Shown piece after piece: positions 15,346 to 23,605 of a stretch of 64,000 nt of DNA. The stretch lies in the NCBI RefSeq assembly GCF_020215645.1, contig NZ_CP084058.1, forward strand, positions 2,666,001 to 2,730,000, in the 5' to 3' direction. The notes below the pieces were generated by a model, which ran no database searches, was not told the origin of the DNA, and was given only the letters and a program-made list of their open reading frames with translations. The DNA comes from Nonomuraea gerenzanensis. Lineage in GTDB: Bacteria; Actinomycetota; Actinomycetes; Streptosporangiales; Streptosporangiaceae. The stretch's first letter is position 1. Each line of letters starts with the position of its first letter. The position numbers and the translations under genes were made by a program.

Positions 15346-17831
15346 GGGCCGTACTTCCTCTCGACGACCGGGCGGCCGATCTCGCGACCGCGGGCGGCAA
15401 GGGCGCCTCCCTGGCCAGGATGGCCGGGGCCGGGCTGCCCGTGCCCGGCGGGTTCCACGTCACGACCGAGGCCTACCGCGCGTTCGTGGCGGGGTTCCGC
15501 GAGGAGATCCTGCGGGCCGCCGCCGAGGATCCCGCCAGGATCCCGCCGCTGTTCGCCGCGCACGAGGTGCCGGAGGAGATCGCCGGGCAGATCCGGCGGG
15601 CGTACGCGGCGCTCGGCGACGACGTGCCCGTGGCGGTGCGCTCGTCCGCCACCGCCGAGGACCTGCCCAGCATGTCGTTCGCCGGGCAGCAGGACACCTA
15701 CCTCAACATCAGGGGCGACGCCCTGCTCGACGCGGTCAGGCGCTGCTGGGCCTCGCTGTGGAACCCGCGCGCGATCGCCTACCGCGACCAGCACGGCGTG
15801 CCGCACGACGACGTGGCGTTGGCCGTGGTGGTCCAGGAGCTGGTGGACGCCGACGCGGCGGGCGTCCTGTTCACCGCGAACCCGGTCACCGGCGCGCGCG
15901 GCGAGACCGTGATCAACGCCTCGTGGGGCCTCGGCGAGGCGGTCGTCGGCGGCCAGGTCACCCCCGACACGATCACCGTCTCCGACGGCAAGGTCACGGA
16001 GGCGCGGGCCGGCGACAAGACCGTCATGACCGTGCGCACCGCCGGCGGCACAGAGGAACGACCGGTGCCCGAGGAGCTGCGCGGCGCGCCCGTCCTGGAC
16101 GACACCCAGGCCCTGGAGCTGGCCGCGCTCGGCGCCCGCGTCCAGGGCCTGTACGGCACCCCCATGGACGTGGAGTGGACCAGGCGCGCGGGCACGTTCG
16201 CCATCGTGCAGGCCCGCCCGATCACCGGCCTCAAGCCGAGGCTGGAGGAGTGGAACGACAGCCTCAAGGGCGACTACCTGTGGACCGGCGGCAACCTGGG
16301 CGAGGCCATCCCCGACGTGATGACGCCGATCACCTGGTCGTACGTGCGCCTGTTCATCGAGGAGGCCATGTCCGCCTCGACGCTGCCCGGCTTCGACCTG
16401 GTGGGCAACATCGGCGGGCGCTTCTACATGAACCTGAGCATCGTGCACTCCATCGCCGCCGCCCTGGGCATGAAGAGCAGGCTCGGCGTGATCGACCAGG
16501 TCTTCGGCCGGATGCCGCCCGGCCTGGAGGTGCCGCTGGTGCCGGTGTCGCGGTGGGAGCTGATCAGGAAGGCGGTGCCGATGGCGATCAGCATCCGGCG
16601 CCGCGTGGCCCGGCACCTGAAGCACATGCACGCGTTCCTGGCCGCCTCGCCCGCGCGGTGCGAGGAGCTGCGCGAGCGCGTCGCCGCCACCGGGTCGGCC
16701 GCCGAGCTGGCCGAGCTGTGGGAGCGGGAGATCCGGCCGCACGTGGTCACCTCCTCCCAGCTGCTGGAGGCCGCGGGCCGCCAGGGCGGCGCCGCGCTCG
16801 TCTACACCCGCGACCGGCTGCGCAAGCTGATGGGCGAGGTGGCCGCCGAGGCGATGCTGACCGGCGTCAACGCCGAGGGCGAGCTGGCCAGCATGGGGCC
16901 GCTGATGGGCCTGTCCAGGCTGGCGCGCGGCGAGATCAGCAGGGAGGAGTTCGCCCGCAGGTACGGGCATCGCGGCCCGCACGAGTTCGAGGTCTCCATC
17001 CCCCGGCCAGGGGAGGATCCGGCGTGGATCGAGGCCCAGCTCGCCGGCCTGCGCGACCTGCGGGCCGACACCGAGGCGCTGCTGGAGCGGCAGGGCAAGG
17101 CCAGGGAGCAGGCGTGGGCGCGCTTCGCGCAGCGCTATCCGGGCAAGCAGGCCCGGATGCGGGAGCGGGTCCGGCGGTGGAACGCGGTCGTGCGCGACAG
17201 GGAGACCGCCCGGTCGGAGAACATCCGGGCGTTCTGGGTGCTGCGCGCGTTCACCGTACGGGCGGGGGAGCTGAGCGGCGCCGGCGACGACGTGTTCTTC
17301 CTGCACCTGCCCGAGCTGCTCGCGCTCCTGCGCGGCGACCGTTCCGCGCTGGAGCGGGTGCCGGTGCGGCGGGCCACCTACGAGCAGTACGCCGCGTTGC
17401 CGCCCTACCCGGCGCTGATCGTGGGCCGCTTCGACCCCGTGCGCTGGGCCGCCGACCCCGACCGGCGCACCGACCTCTACGACGCGCGCGGCGCCGGCGC
17501 GCCGGTGAGCGACACCGTCACCGGCTTCCCCGGCGCGCCGGGCGTGGTGGAGGGCGTCGCCCGGGTGATCTCGGGGCCGGAGGAGGGCGAGCGGCTCAAG
17601 CCCGGCGAGATCCTCGTCACGACGCTGACGAACGTGGGCTGGACCCCGATGTTCCCGCGTGCGGCGGCGGTGGTGACCGACCTGGGCGCGCCCCTCTCGC
17701 ACGCCTCCATCGTCGCCCGCGAGCTGGGCATCCCCGCCGTCGTCGGCACCGGGAACGCCACCATGCGGCTGCGCGACGGCGATCGGATCAGGGTGGACGG
17801 CGAGCGGGGCACGGTCGAGTTGCTGGGGTGA
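15342..17831 (+). CDS. PEP-synthase/rifampin phosphotransferase-like enzyme, 829 aa
   Basis: Three-part dikinase-like enzyme. The ATP-grasp (PEP/pyruvate-binding) domain spans residues about 1-310 with VRSSATAEDLPSMSFAGQQDTYL. A large middle domain covers about 320-740. A swivelling phosphohistidine domain at the C terminus carries the catalytic His in GAPLSHASIVARELGIPAVV. The lack of a C-terminal PEP TIM barrel excludes a true PEP synthase. The architecture and length fit rifampin phosphotransferase (about 865 aa), which phosphorylates an ansamycin hydroxyl with ATP, but the middle domain could serve another acceptor. No rifamycin-associated element is visible upstream. It is translationally coupled to a TetR gene. 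Confidence 0.8.
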   Translation: MRAVLPLDDRAADLATAGGKGASLARMAGAGLPVPGGFHVTTEAYRAFVAGFREEILRAAAEDPARIPPLFAAHEVPEEIAGQIRRAYAALGDDVPVAVRSSATAEDLPSMSFAGQQDTYLNIRGDALLDAVRRCWASLWNPRAIAYRDQHGVPHDDVALAVVVQELVDADAAGVLFTANPVTGARGETVINASWGLGEAVVGGQVTPDTITVSDGKVTEARAGDKTVMTVRTAGGTEERPVPEELRGAPVLDDTQALELAALGARVQGLYGTPMDVEWTRRAGTFAIVQARPITGLKPRLEEWNDSLKGDYLWTGGNLGEAIPDVMTPITWSYVRLFIEEAMSASTLPGFDLVGNIGGRFYMNLSIVHSIAAALGMKSRLGVIDQVFGRMPPGLEVPLVPVSRWELIRKAVPMAISIRRRVARHLKHMHAFLAASPARCEELRERVAATGSAAELAELWEREIRPHVVTSSQLLEAAGRQGGAALVYTRDRLRKLMGEVAAEAMLTGVNAEGELASMGPLMGLSRLARGEISREEFARRYGHRGPHEFEVSIPRPGEDPAWIEAQLAGLRDLRADTEALLERQGKAREQAWARFAQRYPGKQARMRERVRRWNAVVRDRETARSENIRAFWVLRAFTVRAGELSGAGDDVFFLHLPELLALLRGDRSALERVPVRRATYEQYAALPPYPALIVGRFDPVRWAADPDRRTDLYDARGAGAPVSDTVTGFPGAPGVVEGVARVISGPEEGERLKPGEILVTTLTNVGWTPMFPRAAAVVTDLGAPLSHASIVARELGIPAVVGTGNATMRLRDGDRIRVDGERGTVELLG

Positions 17832-17887
17832 AAAGTCTGCGTCAAGTCGGCCCGATCGCCGGCCGGCGTGTGATCACTTCGTTGACC

Positions 17888-18022
17888 ATGATCGAACAGT
17901 GGATTCTGGAAGACGAACGGGAGCTGGAGGCGCGCTGCGCCCGGTTCAGGGCCGCCGCGCAGACGCCGGACCACGGTGGTGGCGGGGATGAGAGGGAGGA
18001 TGAGGAGGACTCTGCGGCGTGA
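17888..18022 (+). CDS. Possible 44-residue acidic peptide
   Basis: A short frame encoding MIEQWILEDERELEARCARF and then an acidic, Gly/Asp/Glu-rich tail. The first half looks like one amphipathic helix. An in-frame GTG at 17828 overlaps the stop of the phosphotransferase-like gene (GTGA), so a longer 64-residue version could be coupled to it. No ribosome-binding site is clear for the ATG. I do not recognise a family and may be looking at chance coding in GC-rich DNA. Confidence 0.35.
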   Translation: MIEQWILEDERELEARCARFRAAAQTPDHGGGGDEREDEEDSAA

Positions 18023-18045
18023 GTTCGGTGGCCTGTCGCCCGTGA

Positions 18046-19314
18046 TCAGGGACGGCGGGGGCTGATGAGGTGGTGGCCGCCTGGGCTGAGCGAGTTGACG
18101 AACAGGCGGCTGCCGCCGGGGTAGGCGGCCAGGCGGAAGAGCAGGTCGCGGGCGTGGATGCGCCACCGGCTGGAGGGGGCCATCCAGTGGATGAAGCGCC
18201 GCCCGAAGCGCTGCACGTCGCCGATGACGGGGGCCATCCGCGCCTGGTAGCGGGCGAGGGCATCGGGCAATTCCGCTGCTGCGGCCAGGTCGGCCGGATC
18301 ACCTGAAACGGCGAGCCCGTCGGCTGGAGCCCTCCCCCCGGTCAGCTCGCCGGCCGGAGCCCTCCCGCCGGTCAGCTCGTCGGCTGGAGCCCTCCCGCCG
18401 GTCAGCTCGTCGGCCAGCACCCACGCCGCCGCCATCGCCATGCTCGCCCCGTGACCGGCGAACAGCGACACCGCCTGGCAGGCATCCCCCAGCAGCACGA
18501 TCCGTCCGTGATGCCAGCGCTCCAGCTCCACCTGCGTCACCAGATCGTGGTACACCTCCCCAGGCCCCGGCACCCGCGCCAGCACCTCCGGCAGGATCCA
18601 GCCGAGCCCGCCGAAGTGGCGGCGCAGGGCGTCGGCCGGGTCGGCGGGCAGGGCGGGGGACGGCTCGCGGCGCAGGAACAGCAGGGCGAGCCGGTCGTCG
18701 CGCAGCGCGTAGGCGCCGGTCATCAGGCCCGGCTCGGTGCGGAGCTGGTAGCGCTGCCCGATGCGGCGGCTCAGGGCCGCGTCCGTCACGATCCAGGCGG
18801 CCACCTGGTGCCCGAGGTAGCGCGGCGCGACCTCGCCGAACGCCAGCTCGCGCACCCGGGAGCGGGCCCCGTCCGCGCCCACGAGCAGGTCCACCTCGCG
18901 GGTGGTGCCGTCGGACAGCCGCACCGTCACGCCGTCCGCGTGCTGCTCGGCGCCGTCCACGGTGGTGCCGTACGTGACGGGCGCGCGTACGTCGTCGGCG
19001 ATCGCCCGCGCCAGGTCGCCCCGCAGCAGGCTGACCACGTCCGCCAGCTCGGCGCCCAGCCGCAGCCGGCTGGTCGGCCGCCCGTGGCGGTCGACGTAGC
19101 GCAGCTCGGAGACCGGATAGCGGTCGCGCAGCAGGCGGGGCAGCAGCCCCATGCGCTCGGCCACCTGATGACCGGGGCCGTAGAAGTCGATCATGTAGCC
19201 GCCGTCACGGAACGCCGCCGCCCGCTCGACCAGCTCCACCTGCCAGCCGGCGCGTTCGAGATGCCAGGCCAGCGTCAGGCCGGCGATGCCGGCGCCGCAG
19301 ATCAGGGTCCTCAC
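18046..19314 (-). CDS. FAD-dependent (class A) monooxygenase, 422 aa
   Basis: Flavin hydroxylase of the PHBH/TetX type. The N-terminal Rossmann motif GAGIAGLTLAWHLERAG with a following Glu binds FAD. DLLVGADGARSRVR is the DG motif (about residues 145-158), and IVLLGDACQAVSLFAGHGASMA is the GD motif (about residues 272-293). It would hydroxylate an aromatic or polyketide-type substrate in the cytosol. A 30-bp unit is tandemly repeated three times after the GD helix, giving ELTGGRAPAD-type repeats. The start GTG at 19314 overlaps the stop of the TetR gene (GTGA), so the two are one operon. TetX-like drug modification is possible but not shown. Confidence 0.88.
   Translation of the reverse strand: MRTLICGAGIAGLTLAWHLERAGWQVELVERAAAFRDGGYMIDFYGPGHQVAERMGLLPRLLRDRYPVSELRYVDRHGRPTSRLRLGAELADVVSLLRGDLARAIADDVRAPVTYGTTVDGAEQHADGVTVRLSDGTTREVDLLVGADGARSRVRELAFGEVAPRYLGHQVAAWIVTDAALSRRIGQRYQLRTEPGLMTGAYALRDDRLALLFLRREPSPALPADPADALRRHFGGLGWILPEVLARVPGPGEVYHDLVTQVELERWHHGRIVLLGDACQAVSLFAGHGASMAMAAAWVLADELTGGRAPADELTGGRAPAGELTGGRAPADGLAVSGDPADLAAAAELPDALARYQARMAPVIGDVQRFGRRFIHWMAPSSRWRIHARDLLFRLAAYPGGSRLFVNSLSPGGHHLISPRRP
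18321..18410. repeat. In-frame 30-bp tandem repeat (3 copies) in the monooxygenase gene
   Basis: Three contiguous 30-bp units (18321-18350, 18351-18380, 18381-18410) differ at only a few positions. They encode copies of a ten-residue unit containing ELTGGRAPA, inserted in the loop after the FAD-contacting helix. The reading frame is kept. Confidence 0.88.
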
Positions 19315-19886
19315 GATGCTCCCTTCCCGAGCATGGCCCGCAGCGGCCCGCCCAGCGCGGCCAGGTCGAGGCCGGGGTCGAGGGCGCGGTGCAGCATGAT
19401 GCCGTCCACGGACGCGGCCAGCATCGCCGCCGCCGCGGCCGGGTCGCCCTGGTAGCCGCGCTCGGCCAGCCAGGACGCCACCGTGGCGCGGAACCGGCCG
19501 ACCTGCTCGCCGAGCCGCTCGCGCAGCTCCGGAATCCGCGTGGCGGCCAGGTACAGCTCGACCACCAGCAGCGAGGCCGGGTCGGTGCCGCTGTAGTGCG
19601 ACAGCTCGCCCAGCAGCCAGCCGACCGCCTCGCCGGGGTCCGGCTGAGCGGACAGCTCCGCGGCGAGCCGGTCGAGCAGGGCGGCGGTGAAGCCGAGGCA
19701 GGCCGCCATGAGCAGGTCGGTGACCGAGGCGAAGTGGTAGTGCACCACGCCGGGCGCCACCCCGGCCCGCTCGGCGACGAGCCGGGTGCTGACGCCGCCC
19801 CAGCCGACCTCGGGCACGAGGGCGACGGCCGCGTCGAGCAACCGCTGGCGGGTGGCCTTGCCGCGTTCGGCGGCGGGATTGGCCAT
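19311..19886 (-). CDS. TetR/AcrR-family transcriptional regulator
   Basis: 191-residue repressor with helix-turn-helix STRLVAERAGVAPGVVHYHF near the N terminus and an all-helical ligand domain. ATG 19886 has AGGAGG 7 nt upstream. A perfect 16-bp palindrome at 19910-19925 lies between its -10-like TACTAT and the start, so autorepression and control of the coupled FAD monooxygenase are likely. The ligand is presumably the substrate of that enzyme (inference). Confidence 0.92.
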   Translation of the reverse strand: MANPAAERGKATRQRLLDAAVALVPEVGWGGVSTRLVAERAGVAPGVVHYHFASVTDLLMAACLGFTAALLDRLAAELSAQPDPGEAVGWLLGELSHYSGTDPASLLVVELYLAATRIPELRERLGEQVGRFRATVASWLAERGYQGDPAAAAAMLAASVDGIMLHRALDPGLDLAALGGPLRAMLGKGAS

Positions 19887-19909
19887 GTGTTTCCTCCTGG
19901 ACGTTCGAC

Positions 19910-19925
19910 TTGGGCGATCGCCCAA
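19910..19925. promoter_or_regulatory. Perfect 16-bp palindromic operator
   Basis: TTGGGCGATCGCCCAA reads the same on both strands. It sits 23 bp before the TetR ATG and 43 bp before the divergent CheB-like start, so one TetR dimer could affect both directions. Confidence 0.75.
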
Positions 19926-19968
19926 ATAGTAGCGCAGGCAGGTGGACCGGAAGGCGTAGGCTGGTGCT

Positions 19969-20643
19969 GTGTCAGGTTCCGTACATAGCGCGGCAGCGCC
20001 CCGGGGGGCGTTCGACGTGGTGTGCCTGGTGGCCTCCCTCGGCGGGGTGCAGGCGTACGGGAAGCTGCTGGAACGCCTGCCGGGCGCGTTCGACGTGCCC
20101 GTGGTGATGGTGCAGCACCGGCCCGACGGCACCGACGACCGGCTCGCCCCGGTGCTGGCGCGGCGCTGCGCGCTGCCCGTCGTGCCGCTGAGGCACGGGC
20201 GCCGGCTGACGCCGGGCGCCGTGCACGTGGTCCCAGGGCGCACGCGGGCGGTCTTCGACGCGGAAGGGCGGGTGTCGCTGCGGCGCGTGGCGGGGCACCG
20301 GCTGGCCGACGACCTGTTCGCCTCGGCGGCTCAGGTGTTCGGGCCGGGGGTGATCGCCGCAGTGCTGACCGGGCGGCTCGACGACGGCGCCACCGGCGTG
20401 CGCAGCGTGAAGGGCGCGGGCGGCCGCGTGCTGGCCCAGGACGAGGCGAGCTGCGGCGAGCTGGGCTTCCAGATGCCCTCGGCGGCCATCGCCACCGGCT
20501 GCGTGGACTTCGTGCTCCCGCTGGAGGTGCTGGCCGACGCGCTGACCGCGCTGGTGATGGTGCCGGGCGCGGCCGGCATGATGCGCGTGGCCCTGCCGCC
20601 GTGGGCCCGGGTCACGATGCCCCGGCCCGCGTTCGCGGGCTGA
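19969..20643 (+). CDS. CheB-type methylesterase domain protein, 224 aa
   Basis: Stand-alone CheB catalytic domain without the usual receiver domain. The serine-hydrolase triad is visible: Ser23 in VASLGGVQAY, His50 in MVQH, and Asp139 in LTGRLDDGATG. Classical CheB removes methyl groups from chemoreceptor glutamates, but no receptor, CheA or CheR is nearby, and many soil actinomycetes are non-motile, so the substrate is unknown. GTG start. The Crp/Fnr gene follows after 36 bp in the same direction and may be co-transcribed. A GCGGGC-tgac-GCCCGC hairpin spans its stop. Confidence 0.88.
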   Translation: MSGSVHSAAAPRGAFDVVCLVASLGGVQAYGKLLERLPGAFDVPVVMVQHRPDGTDDRLAPVLARRCALPVVPLRHGRRLTPGAVHVVPGRTRAVFDAEGRVSLRRVAGHRLADDLFASAAQVFGPGVIAAVLTGRLDDGATGVRSVKGAGGRVLAQDEASCGELGFQMPSAAIATGCVDFVLPLEVLADALTALVMVPGAAGMMRVALPPWARVTMPRPAFAG

Positions 20644-20679
20644 CGCCCGCTGATGTGAGGATGACCTAGGAGGTGCGCG

Positions 20680-21396
20680 ATGGAGCCGACGGCGGACGAG
20701 CTGCGCAGCAATCTCATCCTCGGCGCGCTCCCACCCGCTGATCGGGAGAGGCTGGCAGGGCACCTGAGCCTGGTGGACCTGGAGCTGCGATCGGTGCTGC
20801 ATGAGGCCGGCGCCGGCATCGACCAGGTCTACTTCCCCCTGGTCGGCGTCGTGTCACTGGTGACCGACGTCGGCGGCGGCACGGTGGTGGAGGTGGCCAC
20901 GATCGGCTACGAGGGCATGGTCGGGCTGCCGGTCTTCCTGCGGGCGGGCCCGCCGGCGGAGCGGGCCGCCGTGCAGGTCGCCGGGCGCGCGCTGGCGATG
21001 AGCGCCGAGCGGTTCCGCCACGACGTGGCCGTGCTCGACGGCTGCCTGCAGCTGGCCATGCAGCGGTTCACGCAGGTGATGTTCACCCAGCTCGCCCGCA
21101 ACGCCGCGTGCAACCGCTCGCACAGCCTGCGCCGGCGCTGCGCCCGGTGGCTGCTGATGACCGCCGACCGCATGCGGGGGGAGACCTTCGAGCTCACCCA
21201 GGAGTTCCTGGCGCAGATGCTGGGCGTGCGGCGCGCCTCGGTCAGCGAGATCGCGGGCGAGCTGCAGGCCGAGGGGTGCATCTCCTACCGCCGGGGCACG
21301 ATCGTCATCGAGGACCGCGCGGCGCTGGAGTCGCGGTCCTGCGACTGCTACGTGATCGTGCGCGACGCCGTGCGGGCCGCGTACGCGACGCTCTGA
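20680..21396 (+). CDS. Crp/Fnr-family transcriptional regulator
   Basis: 238 residues: N-terminal cyclic-nucleotide-binding-like beta barrel (about residues 15-130) and C-terminal winged helix with TQEFLAQMLGVRRASVSEIAGEL as recognition helix (about residues 170-195). The effector pocket does not show the cAMP arginine/serine pair clearly, and no Fnr-type N-terminal cysteine cluster is present. A CDC pair lies close to the C terminus (SRSCDCYVIV). AGGAGG precedes the ATG by 7 nt. It ends back-to-back with the APC permease gene (TGATCA). Confidence 0.9.
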   Translation: MEPTADELRSNLILGALPPADRERLAGHLSLVDLELRSVLHEAGAGIDQVYFPLVGVVSLVTDVGGGTVVEVATIGYEGMVGLPVFLRAGPPAERAAVQVAGRALAMSAERFRHDVAVLDGCLQLAMQRFTQVMFTQLARNAACNRSHSLRRRCARWLLMTADRMRGETFELTQEFLAQMLGVRRASVSEIAGELQAEGCISYRRGTIVIEDRAALESRSCDCYVIVRDAVRAAYATL

Positions 21397-23379
21397 TCAG
21401 CCGCCGACGTGGATGCCGGGCCGGCGTCCCGGCTCGGGCTCGGCGGCGCGGACGATCTCCCGTACGACCGGAGCCGTGTCACCGCGTCCCAGGATGAGAT
21501 AGCGGAACATGTGCATCAGCGGCGCGCCCTCCGCCCACTCGAAGTAGCAGTGCGGCCGCACCCCGGTGGCGTCGCGCAGGGCGAGCAGGATGGCGGCGAT
21601 GGCGTTCGGCGCGGCGGGGCTCTCGGCCCGCAGCACCCGGTGCTTGCCCACCTGCACGCCGTGCACCCGCAGCACGTTGCTGAACTCGGAGGGGTCGATG
21701 ACGTCCACCTCCAGGAACAGCACGTCTGCCCGGCCGGGCACCGGATTCATGCCGCGCTGCTCGAACTCCTTGGAGTCGTACTCGGCCTGGTCGCCGTGCT
21801 GCCGGCGGTTGGCGATCAGGTTGAGCTGCCCGTCGTGGGCCAGCGAGTCGGTCACGAACCGGCGCGCGGCCTCGTCGAACTCGATCCGGTCGGCCCGCAG
21901 CTCCGTCGTCCGCGAGACCCGCGAGATCAGCGAGATGATGATGATCCCGAGGATGAAGAAGGCGGAGATGGCGATGCCGTCGGGCTTCTCCCTGATGTTC
22001 TCCACCAGCGCGTAGAGCAGGACGAGCGACAGCACCGTGAAGCCGGCGACGGCCCGCCGCTGCCGCATGCGGGCGGCGGAGATCGTCACGGCGATCGCGC
22101 CGGAGACCATCATGGCCAGGATGCCGGTGGCGTACGCGCCGGCCTGGGCGTCCACGTCGGCGTCGAAGGCGATCGTCAGGACGACGCAGACGAGCGTGTA
22201 GACGAGCACGACGGGGCGCACCGCCCGGCCCCACTCGGGCGCCATGCCGTAGCCGGGCAGGTAGCGCGGCACGATGTTGATCAGCCCGGCCATCGCCGAG
22301 GCGCCGGCGAACCACAGGATGAGGATCGTGCTGATGTCGTACACGGTGCCGAACATCTCGCCGAGCCGCTCGTGCGCCAGGTACGCCAGCGCCCTGCCGT
22401 TCGCCGCCCCGCCCGGCCTGAACTCCTCGGCCGGGATGAGCACGGTCGTCACGAAGCTGGTCGCGATCAGGTAGACGCTCATGATGAGCGCCGCCGCGGT
22501 CAGCAGCTTGCGGGTGTTGCGGATGCGCGACTCCAGCCGCTCCGCGGCGGTGGCGCCCCTGGCCTCGACCAGCGGCATCATGCTGACCCCCGTCTCGAAC
22601 CCGGACAGGCCCAGCACCAGCAGCGGGAAGGCGAGGATCGCGGGCCCGATGATGCCGCCGAACCCGCCGCGCCCCTCGAACAGCGCGCCGGTCCACGTGG
22701 CGAGCGCGTCGGGCGAGCCGAACACGTCGGCGAGCCCCACGGCCACGACCACGGCGTTGAGCAGGAGGAAGACCGCCACCAGCGGGATGGCGACGCCGAC
22801 CGCCTCGGTGAAGCCGAGCAGGAACACCCCGCCCAGCACCAGCAGCAGCACCACGGTCAGGAGGACCTCGTGGCCGTGCAGGAAGCTCGGGAAGAACGGG
22901 TTCTCCACGACGTGCACCGACGCGTCGGCCGCCGACAGCGTGATCGTGATGATCCAGGACGTGGCCACGAACCCCAGCAGCACCAGCACGAACAGCTTGC
23001 CCTGCCAGAACGGCAGCAGCCGCTCCAGCATGGCCACCGACCCCTGCCCGTGCGGGCTCTCCTTGGCCACCCGCCGGTACATCGGCAGCATGCCCAGCAG
23101 GGTCAGCGCCACGATGAGCAGCGTGGCCAGCGGCGACAGCGCCCCGGCCGCCGTCGCGGCGATGGCGGGCAGGTAGGCCAGGGTGGAGAAGTAGTCGACG
23201 CCGGTCAGGCACATGACCTTCCACCACGCCTGGGGCGGGGCGTGCCCCTCCGCCGTCTCGGGGCCGACGGGCTGCACCCGGTGCTTCAGCAACCACCGCA
23301 CCAGACCGTTGGCAGGCGACTGTGTCCTGCCGGGCGTCTCGACCACTTCGGGCACGGCGAGCCCACCGCTACCGTCCAC
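21397..23379 (-). CDS. APC-superfamily permease with cytosolic C-terminal domain, 660 aa
   Basis: Amino acid/polyamine-type transporter. About twelve hydrophobic helices follow a short N-terminal cytosolic stretch; the first, near [22 protein letters not shown], carries the unwound GxxYFSTL-type motif of APC carriers. A soluble domain of about 150 residues follows the last helix (from [10 protein letters not shown]) and may be regulatory. The start GTG at 23379 has GAGAGG 8 nt before it; a longer frame up to 23550 lacks a ribosome site. Substrate not predictable; these long versions are often annotated only as APC permease. Confidence 0.87.
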   Translation of the reverse strand: MDGSGGLAVPEVVETPGRTQSPANGLVRWLLKHRVQPVGPETAEGHAPPQAWWKVMCLTGVDYFSTLAYLPAIAATAAGALSPLATLLIVALTLLGMLPMYRRVAKESPHGQGSVAMLERLLPFWQGKLFVLVLLGFVATSWIITITLSAADASVHVVENPFFPSFLHGHEVLLTVVLLLVLGGVFLLGFTEAVGVAIPLVAVFLLLNAVVVAVGLADVFGSPDALATWTGALFEGRGGFGGIIGPAILAFPLLVLGLSGFETGVSMMPLVEARGATAAERLESRIRNTRKLLTAAALIMSVYLIATSFVTTVLIPAEEFRPGGAANGRALAYLAHERLGEMFGTVYDISTILILWFAGASAMAGLINIVPRYLPGYGMAPEWGRAVRPVVLVYTLVCVVLTIAFDADVDAQAGAYATGILAMMVSGAIAVTISAARMRQRRAVAGFTVLSLVLLYALVENIREKPDGIAISAFFILGIIIISLISRVSRTTELRADRIEFDEAARRFVTDSLAHDGQLNLIANRRQHGDQAEYDSKEFEQRGMNPVPGRADVLFLEVDVIDPSEFSNVLRVHGVQVGKHRVLRAESPAAPNAIAAILLALRDATGVRPHCYFEWAEGAPLMHMFRYLILGRGDTAPVVREIVRAAEPEPGRRPGIHVGG

Positions 23380-23494
23380 CGGATCATCCTCTCGTCGTGA
23401 ACGGTGTATCACCTTAGCGGCGGGTAAATCGGTTGCTACCCCCGGAGCGGCTCTGGTGTCCTGACGGCAGTTCGGACGACCCTGAGGAGCAGAG

Positions 23495-23605
23495 ATGCGG
23501 GCAACTGTCGTGTCCCACGAGACAGAAGGAGTCAGCCAATCAGAGGACATGACGTTCGGTGCGAATGCTCAATTTGGGGATCTTGGCGCATGTAGACGCC
23601 GGTAA
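23495..23605 (+). CDS. Possible 36-codon leader ORF overlapping the ribosomal protection gene
   Basis: ATG 23495 has an excellent GAGGAG site 5 nt upstream. The frame encodes [18 protein letters not shown] and then runs in the +1 frame across the start of the next gene, ending at TAA 23603-23605, so it overlaps that gene by 47 nt. A translated leader overlapping a ribosomal-protection gene would couple expression to ribosome state, as known in principle for tetM leaders. No peptide family recognised; the coding look is weak. Confidence 0.4.
   Translation: MRATVVSHETEGVSQSEDMTFGANAQFGDLGACRRR

Noticed and set aside
15342..17831. True PEP synthase (ppsA)
   Set aside because: The C-terminal PEP-binding TIM barrel is missing; the phosphohistidine domain is at the very end, as in rifampin phosphotransferases.
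19969..20643. Chemotaxis operon
   Set aside because: Only a CheB catalytic domain is present; no receptor, CheA, CheW or CheR nearby.
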